Shown here: positions 40,332 to 47,428 of the stretch, piece by piece
Layout of the letters: each line of letters opens with the position of its first letter
Position numbering within the stretch: position 1 is the first letter of the stretch
Source of the DNA: Rubrivivax benzoatilyticus JA2 = ATCC BAA-35
GTDB lineage: Bacteria > Pseudomonadota > Gammaproteobacteria > Burkholderiales > Burkholderiaceae_C
Direction of reading: 5' to 3'
NCBI RefSeq assembly: GCF_000190375.1
Contig: NZ_AEWG01000021.1
Span: 1-47,428, forward strand
Length of the DNA stretch: 47,428 bases
Made by a program: the position numbers and the translations under genes
The notes under the pieces: model-generated
The model's input: the letters and a program-made list of their open reading frames with translations, nothing else
What the model was told of the DNA's origin: nothing
Database searches by the model: none

Positions 40332-40575
40332 GAGAAGCCTCCTAGTCGCGATCATCGCAACGTGACAGGACTCGTCAAGAGCTCGATGAGGAACCGCGGC
40401 GTGGCAGTCAGCCGCAACATTGCCACTGTTGCGGACCCGGGGGATGCGCTGCATGACCGAACACCTCACTCGAGAGCGGCTCTAGTTGATTTCCCCCATG
40501 TTCTCTCGAGCGAGCACTTTTCGAGCCAAGCGAGCTGCACCCGGTCTGCTGTGGCCCCCCATCAAAAGTGGAAGC
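40332..40575. other. intergenic DNA at the island edge
   Basis: No gene is supported between the small minus-strand gene and the tRNA scar. The sequence just left of the scar does not form a tRNA 5' half. Long open frames crossing it on either strand (for example plus 40107-40967) run through the tRNA fragment and look like GC-bias artefacts. Confidence 0.5.
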
Positions 40576-40619
<44 letters not shown>

Positions 40620-40624
40620 ATACA

Positions 40625-40647
40625 GAAGCCCGCCTCGTGCGGGCTTC
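40625..40647 (+). terminator. tRNA-type hairpin terminator after the tRNA-fMet fragment
   Basis: Perfect 9-bp stem GAAGCCCGC / GCGGGCTTC with loop CTCGT, 6 nt after the CCA. This is a typical hairpin following tRNA genes in this group, though the T-run is weak. It indicates that the DNA to the right is the native chromosomal flank of the tRNA. Confidence 0.7.
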
Positions 40648-40963
40648 GTCGTTTGCGGCGCTCGCGAACACACGCCCTCCCCGGTGGCGTCACGGCGCGA
40701 CACGTGCGCGTCCCCAGTTGGCGTGAAGTGCGGGCGCTCCATACCCCACCCCTTCAGGCGGAAAGCCCGGCGAGTCCGGCGTGGCGTGCTACGTTGTGCG
40801 CTGGTCGGGCTGGGTCGAAGGTGATGAAGCCGAAGTTCCCGGGATGCCGTGCCGCGTCGAGCCGCCCTGGCCGCGCAGTCGTGCCGAGGCGCCGCGCCGG
40901 GCCCAGCGCCCGCATCGCCGCGTGTGGCATGTTTCCGTCTGCGCGTCGCGCGATGGGCGCCCG

Positions 40964-43093
<2,130 letters not shown>

Positions 43094-43096
43094 CCT

Positions 43097-43867
43097 TCAG
43101 GCCCAGGCGCCGGGCGCGGGGGTGGCCAGGGCGTCGAACGCCGGGCGCGCGAACAGCCAGCCCTGCATCAGCGTGATGCCCGCGTCGAGCAGCGCGTCAC
43201 GCTCGCCGGCGGTCTCGACGCCTTCGGCGACGACGGTGATGCCCAGTTCGTCGCACAGCCGCACCAGCGAGCGCACGATCGCGCGTGAACGCGGCCGGCG
43301 GTCCAGCGCGCGGCTGAGGTCCATGTCCAGCTTGACGATGTCGGGTTCGAACGCGGCCAGCAGGTTCAAGCCCGAGTAGCCCGCGCCGAAGTCGTCGAGC
43401 GCGGTCAGGAAACCGAGCCGGCGGTACTCGGTGACGATCTCCACCAGGTGGCCGACGTCGTGCACGCGCTCGGTCTCGGTGATCTCGAACATGATGCGGT
43501 CCAGCGCGAAGCCGCAGTCGTGGGCGGCCCGCAGCGTCGCCTGGATGCAGGCCGACGGGCGGTAGATCGCGTTGGGCATGAAGTTGATCGACAGCCGCTC
43601 GCGCATGCCCAGGCGCGCCGCGCCCGCGATGGCGTCGCGGCGGCAACGCTGGTCGAAGGCGTAGCGGTTGCGGTCGTCCACCTGGGCCAGCACGCTGGCC
43701 GCCGACTCGCCGTTCGGCCCGCGCACCAGGGCTTCGTGGGCGAAGACGCTGCGGGCCGGCACGTCGACGATCGGCTGGTACGCGAAAGCCAGCGGGGCGC
43801 CGAAGGCCTCCCCGTCGCGACAGATCGCGCAGCGCTCACCGTGGCCTGGATGGCCGGCTTCCGACAT
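43097..43867 (-). CDS. EAL-domain c-di-GMP phosphodiesterase
   Basis: A 256-aa single EAL domain with a short N-terminal Cys/His-rich stretch ([12 protein letters not shown]). Catalytic signatures are present: [48 protein letters not shown] and VVAEGVET. The substrate is cyclic di-GMP. All the usual metal-binding acidic residues appear intact, so it should be active. The leading C-x2-C could bind a metal or heme but is too short to classify. Confidence 0.92.
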   Translation of the reverse strand: MSEAGHPGHGERCAICRDGEAFGAPLAFAYQPIVDVPARSVFAHEALVRGPNGESAASVLAQVDDRNRYAFDQRCRRDAIAGAARLGMRERLSINFMPNAIYRPSACIQATLRAAHDCGFALDRIMFEITETERVHDVGHLVEIVTEYRRLGFLTALDDFGAGYSGLNLLAAFEPDIVKLDMDLSRALDRRPRSRAIVRSLVRLCDELGITVVAEGVETAGERDALLDAGITLMQGWLFARPAFDALATPAPGAWA

Positions 43868-43982
43868 CGTGCTTCTCCTGGGCGCGGCCCCGTCGGCCGG
43901 CGAGTCGAGTATCGGGCGCCGGCGGCGGCCTCGATCCGCCGATAAGCGCGGCGATGTCCGCCGCCGGCGAGACGTCAGACCG

Positions 43983-44017
43983 AAAGAAAAGCCCCGTGCC
44001 GGAGCGGCAGCGGGGCT
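43983..44017 (-). terminator. rho-independent terminator of the cytochrome c peroxidase gene
   Basis: On the minus strand a GC-rich hairpin with stem AGCCCCG / CGGGGCT and an inner GCCGCTCCGGC loop-stem is followed by TTTTCTTTC. It lies 26 nt after the stop of the peroxidase gene. Confidence 0.85.
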
Positions 44018-44042
44018 CGGGTGGCGCCGGCGTGGCCGGTGT

Positions 44043-45041
44043 TTACTTGAACGGGCTCGGGCGCGGCGTCTTGTCGGTCGACGGCGGCAGGATCGGCAGC
44101 GTGAAGCTCGGCTGGTCGCCGGTCAGCGTCTTCAGGAAGGAGACGATCTTGGCGTTCTCGTCGGGCGTGAACTTCTTGCCCAACTGCAGCCGGCCCATGA
44201 TGTCCACGGCCTCGGTCAGCGTGTTCGCGGCGCCGTCGTGGAAGTACGGGTAGGTCATCTCGACGTTGCGCAGCGTCGGCACCTTGAAGTTGAAGCGGTC
44301 GGCGTCCTTGCCGGTCACCGCGACGCGGCCTTCGGCGGGGCTGCTGGCCTTGTACGGCGCGACGACCCCCATCTTCTGGAACGAGTTGCCGCCGACGGCC
44401 GGGCCGTTGTGGCAGCCGACGCAGCCGCTTTCCTTGAACAGCTTGTAGCCGGCGAGCTCGTCGGCGTTCAGCGCGTCCTTCTTGCCCAGCAGCCACTGGT
44501 CGAAACGCGAGTTCGGCGTCACCAGCGTCTTCTCGAACTCGGCGATCGCGGCCGTGACCTGCTCGATGTCGATCTTGTCCTTGCCGAAGACCTGCTTGAA
44601 CTCACGCTGGTAGGCGGGGATCGACTCCAGCACGCCGAGCGCCAGCGTGTGCGTGAACGCCATCTCGCCCGGGTTGGCGATCGGGCCGCCGGCCTGGGCC
44701 TGCAGGTCGGCCGCACGGCCGTCCCAGAACTGGGCGACGTTCAGGCTCGAGTTCAGCACCGTCGGGGCGTTGATCGGGCCTTGCTGCCACTTGTCGCCGA
44801 TCGAGGTCGGGATGTTGTCGGTGCCGCCCATCGACAGGTTGTGGCACGAGTTGCACGAGATGAAGCCGGACTTCGACAGGCGCGGGTCGAAGTAGAGCTT
44901 CTTGCCGAGCTCGACCATGCCCAGGTTGACCTGCTGCGGGGGCACGATCGGCTGGATCGGCTCCTGGCTCTGCGCGACGGCCGCGCCGACGACCAGGACG
45001 CTGGCAGCGGCCAGGGCGACCGGGGTCCAACGAATGTTCAT
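44043..45041 (-). CDS. di-heme cytochrome c peroxidase
   Basis: A 332-aa periplasmic protein. The first ~23 residues are a signal peptide (MNIRWTPVALAAASVLVVGA, cleavage near AVAQ). Two heme c sites, CNSCH (63-67) and CVGCH (207-211), and the family stretch FDPRLSKSGF identify a bacterial di-heme peroxidase (CCP/MauG group), which reduces hydrogen peroxide with electrons from cytochrome c. The ATG at 45041 follows GGAG by 5 nt. A terminator follows the gene. Upstream DNA (45042-45289) is AT-richer and should carry its promoter; I see no clear regulator box. Confidence 0.92.
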   Translation of the reverse strand: MNIRWTPVALAAASVLVVGAAVAQSQEPIQPIVPPQQVNLGMVELGKKLYFDPRLSKSGFISCNSCHNLSMGGTDNIPTSIGDKWQQGPINAPTVLNSSLNVAQFWDGRAADLQAQAGGPIANPGEMAFTHTLALGVLESIPAYQREFKQVFGKDKIDIEQVTAAIAEFEKTLVTPNSRFDQWLLGKKDALNADELAGYKLFKESGCVGCHNGPAVGGNSFQKMGVVAPYKASSPAEGRVAVTGKDADRFNFKVPTLRNVEMTYPYFHDGAANTLTEAVDIMGRLQLGKKFTPDENAKIVSFLKTLTGDQPSFTLPILPPSTDKTPRPSPFK

Positions 45042-45289
45042 GGAATCTCCTCTATCCGTCCGAATCTGTTGCCGGTGGCCGGGACGGCCCATCGGGCACC
45101 GGGGCGATCTGGAATCAGTCCAGATGACGGATGCATTCCATGCCTGGGGCGATGGTCACGATCTGACACAACGCAAGTTCGGACGAATTGAACAAATCAC
45201 AATTTCTTTTCCCTGGGCAGAGCGACCCCGTGCTGTGGCCCTGCGGCAACTGCCGCAGTGCGATGGTCGGGATCTGCCGGCCGCCGCCC

Positions 45290-46516
45290 TCAGCGTGACG
45301 GGCGGACCGCCGCAGCACCGGGCGGATCGCTCGGCGGCGTGTCCACCCGTTGCAGCGTCGGCCGATGCACCGGCAGCCCCCGCGCCCAGAGCGGAAAGCG
45401 CTGCACGAAACGCAGCACGAAGTAGCTGCGCATGCGCACCCACAGCCGCCAGCGCGGCGCCGGCTCGGGCTGCACCTCCTCGCAGCTGTGACGGATCAGG
45501 TGCTGCAGCCGCTCGCGCAGCTGCGCCGCGAAGCCGCGGTCGCGCAGCACGACGTTGGCCTCCAGGTTCAGCGCCAGGCTCAGCGGGTCGAGGTTGCTCG
45601 AGCCGACGGTCGCCCAGTCGTCGTCGACCACCGCCACCTTGCCGTGCATCGGCCGGTCGCAGTACTCGTGGATGTGCACGCCGTCGCGCAGCAGGTGGTC
45701 GTAGAGCAGGCTGGCGGCGGTCTTCACGATCGGCATGTCGGGTGTGCCCTGCAGGATCAGGCGCACGTCGACGCCGCGCCGGGCCGCGCGGCGGAGCTCC
45801 TTCAGCAGGCGCCAGCCGGGGAAGAAGTAGGCGTTGGCGATGATCACGCTGTGGCGCGCGGCGCGCAGCGCGACGCGGTACTGGCGTTCGATGTCGGCGC
45901 GGTGTTCCAGGTTGTCGCGCGTGACGAGCATCGCCCGCACCGGGCCTTCGGTGCGTGGCGGCGGCAGCCGGGGCCGCGGCACCGGGCGCTCGCCGCGTGC
46001 GCCGCCGCGGATCGCCGCGATCGCGAAGCGGCGGATGGTCTCGACGACCGGCCCGCGCAGACGCACCGCGAAGTCCTGCTTGGCCTGCGGGCCGAAGTCG
46101 GCCAGGTGGTCGGCCGAGTAGTTGATGCCGCCGACGAAAGCCGTCTCGCCGTCGACGACGACGATCTTGCGGTGCATGCGGCGCAGCACGTTGAAGCGCC
46201 GCCCGAACAGCCGCCAGCTCGGGTCGAAGCTGCGCAGGCGCACGCCGGCGGCGCGCAGCGAGCCGGTGAACTCCGCCGACAGATCGGGCGAACCGTAGCC
46301 ATCGACCATCACGTCGACCTGCACGCCGCGCTGCGCGGCTTCCAGCAGCGCCGCGTGCAGCGCCAGCCCGACCTGGTCCTCGAACAGGATGAAGGTCTCC
46401 AGCAGCACCTCGTGGCGGGCGTTGCGGATGGCGTCGAAGACGGCGGGGAAGAAGGCCTCGCCGTTTTCGAGCAGCTCGACGGCGTTGCCGTCGGTCCAGC
46501 GCGGGCGGCGTCTCAC
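45290..46516 (-). CDS. clsB: cardiolipin synthase (PLD family, ClsB-like)
   Basis: A 408-aa phospholipase D-superfamily protein with two HKD motifs: [20 protein letters not shown] and [20 protein letters not shown]. The start ([20 protein letters not shown]) and the lack of N-terminal membrane helices match ClsB (YbhO), which makes cardiolipin from phosphatidylglycerol and phosphatidylethanolamine. GTG at 46516 overlaps the stop of the upstream gene (GTGA). Pairing with an endonuclease/exonuclease/phosphatase-family gene mirrors the ybhP-clsB order of E. coli, supporting the name. Confidence 0.88.
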   Translation of the reverse strand: MRRRPRWTDGNAVELLENGEAFFPAVFDAIRNARHEVLLETFILFEDQVGLALHAALLEAAQRGVQVDVMVDGYGSPDLSAEFTGSLRAAGVRLRSFDPSWRLFGRRFNVLRRMHRKIVVVDGETAFVGGINYSADHLADFGPQAKQDFAVRLRGPVVETIRRFAIAAIRGGARGERPVPRPRLPPPRTEGPVRAMLVTRDNLEHRADIERQYRVALRAARHSVIIANAYFFPGWRLLKELRRAARRGVDVRLILQGTPDMPIVKTAASLLYDHLLRDGVHIHEYCDRPMHGKVAVVDDDWATVGSSNLDPLSLALNLEANVVLRDRGFAAQLRERLQHLIRHSCEEVQPEPAPRWRLWVRMRSYFVLRFVQRFPLWARGLPVHRPTLQRVDTPPSDPPGAAAVRPSR

Positions 46517-47268
46517 AGCGCGATCTCCGCAGCCAGCGGCGCGTGGTCCGACAGATGCGCCCAGGGCCGGCGCGGCAGCGGCAGCGGCCGGTGGCCGCGT
46601 GTGTTGCGCACGTAGATGCGGTCCAGGCGCAGCAGCGGCCAGCGTGCCGGGAAGGTGCGCGCCGAACGTCCGTGCGCCTGCACGAAGACCTCGCTCAGCC
46701 CCAGGCCGCGTTCGAGCACCGGGTGGGCGCGGTCGCGCCAGTCGTTGAAGTCGCCAGCGACGACCAGCGGCGCGTCGTCGGGCACCTCGCGCCGCACCAG
46801 CTCGCACAGCTGTTCCAGCTGGCGGCGGCGGTGGGCCTCGGCCAGACCCAGATGCACGCAGACCGCGTGCACGCGCATGCCGTCGGCCGGCCGATGCAGC
46901 GTGCAGTGCAGCAGGCCGCGGGCCTCGTGGCCGTCGACCGAGACGTCGTGATTGGCGTGGGCGACGATCGGGTACTTGGACAGCAGCGCGTTGCCGTGGT
47001 CGCCGTGCGGATAGACGGCGTTGCGGCCGTAGGCGAACTGCGGCCACAGCGCGTCGGCGATGAACTCGTAGTGCGGTGCCTGCGGCCAGCGTGCGACGTG
47101 GTCGGACTGGCGACAGTGCGTGCCGTGAACCTCCTGCAGGAAGACGAGGTCGGCGTCGACGTCGCGCACCGCGTCGCGCAGCTCGTCCAGCACGAAGCGG
47201 CGGTTCAGCGCGGTGAACCCCTTGTGGGTGTTGACGGTCAGGACGCGGATCGGCGGCGGACGGTTCAT
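46513..47268 (-). CDS. endonuclease/exonuclease/phosphatase-family protein (YbhP-like)
   Basis: A 251-aa EEP-fold protein: [19 protein letters not shown] (metal-binding Glu), [36 protein letters not shown] and the terminal [10 protein letters not shown] (catalytic Asp-His). The family hydrolyses phosphodiester bonds in nucleic acids or lipids; YbhP itself is uncharacterised. It overlaps clsB by GTGA, suggesting a role in phospholipid metabolism rather than DNA repair (inference). ATG 47268 is preferred over a TTG five codons upstream. The last 160 nt of the window (47269-47428) contain nothing recognised. Confidence 0.87.
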   Translation of the reverse strand: MNRPPPIRVLTVNTHKGFTALNRRFVLDELRDAVRDVDADLVFLQEVHGTHCRQSDHVARWPQAPHYEFIADALWPQFAYGRNAVYPHGDHGNALLSKYPIVAHANHDVSVDGHEARGLLHCTLHRPADGMRVHAVCVHLGLAEAHRRRQLEQLCELVRREVPDDAPLVVAGDFNDWRDRAHPVLERGLGLSEVFVQAHGRSARTFPARWPLLRLDRIYVRNTRGHRPLPLPRRPWAHLSDHAPLAAEIAL

Positions 47269-47428
47269 GAGGGGCAGCGGCAACGGGGCTGCCCCAGTGT
47301 CGGCAGCCGGGCGCCGTGCGCCTGTAGGAAGACGCCGCCGGGCGGCGACGGTGCCGGCCGCGCCGCGCTGCCGGTCAGCGTGCCGGCCCCGGGCCTGCCG
47401 GCCCGCGGCGTGTCAGCCGACCGGCTCG

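Noticed and set aside
45150..45215. FNR/ANR box upstream of the di-heme peroxidase
   Set aside because: A TTG-N9-CAA arrangement is present in the AT-richer stretch, but it does not match the TTGAT-N4-ATCAA consensus.

Overview
The window looks like a high-GC betaproteobacterial chromosome segment, probably Burkholderiales (Rubrivivax/Leptothrix-like; this is a guess from protein style, GC-rich codon use and the tRNA-fMet sequence). Almost all of it up to about 40.6 kb is accessory DNA. It carries a BREX fragment, a tyrosine integrase, a complete type III-D CRISPR-Cas locus with a reverse transcriptase-Cas1 fusion, a helicase/TPR pair, small regulator modules and a glycosyltransferase/radical-SAM operon. 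The accessory block ends at a 3' fragment of tRNA-fMet (40576-40618), which reads as an integration scar. From about 40.96 kb onward the genes are ordinary housekeeping or signalling genes: hybrid histidine kinase, EAL protein, di-heme peroxidase, and a ClsB/YbhP-like pair.

Layout. 1-2823 (minus): truncated brxC, then brxB, brxA, a coupled ribbon-helix-helix gene and an XRE-type regulator, at the start of a BREX operon that runs off the left edge. 2858-4484 (plus): promoter with an operator-like inverted repeat, AlpA/excisionase-like gene and DUF3596-type integrase. 4650-8608 (plus): six largely undescribed genes, including YggL-like, GIY-YIG/T5orf172-like, NERD-domain, exonuclease-like and DUF697-like proteins. 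8605-25945: the CRISPR locus. 26418-30823: ssb remnant, SF1 helicase, TPR/OB protein and a small ORF. 31205-35224: HTH protein/DUF4258/XRE module, a small membrane protein, an H-NS-like protein and an unknown. 35314-40331 (minus): a 1006-aa glycosyltransferase-kinase fusion, a GT2, a radical SAM protein and a small ORF.

The CRISPR locus is symmetrical. Two arrays with the same 35-nt repeat lie at the outer ends (10250-11066 on minus, 25523-25945 on plus). Each is driven outward by a near-identical leader. Between them a leftward adaptation operon (RT-cas1 and two different cas2 genes) diverges from a rightward interference operon: cas6, HD-less cas10 with an intact GGDD, cas7, csx10, fused cas7-cas7, possible csx19, a TIGR03986-type RAMP, a Csx16-CARF-nuclease fusion and an unknown coupled gene. 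A second, free-standing csx16 and an NE0113-family CARF gene sit outside array 1. The expected logic is that crRNA-guided RNA binding triggers cyclic oligoadenylate synthesis by Cas10, which activates the CARF nuclease, while the Csx16 and NE0113 proteins turn the signal off.

The strongest observations are these. (1) A Csx16 domain is fused in cis to a Card1/Can2-like nuclease. (2) Two spacers, one in each array, overlap by 18 nt and together span the ribosome-binding site and start codon of one target gene, both oriented antisense to it; this fits RNA-linked acquisition by the RT-Cas1. (3) The leaders are duplicated and inverted. (4) An ssb remnant lies beside the helicase. (5) The tRNA-fMet scar marks the island edge.
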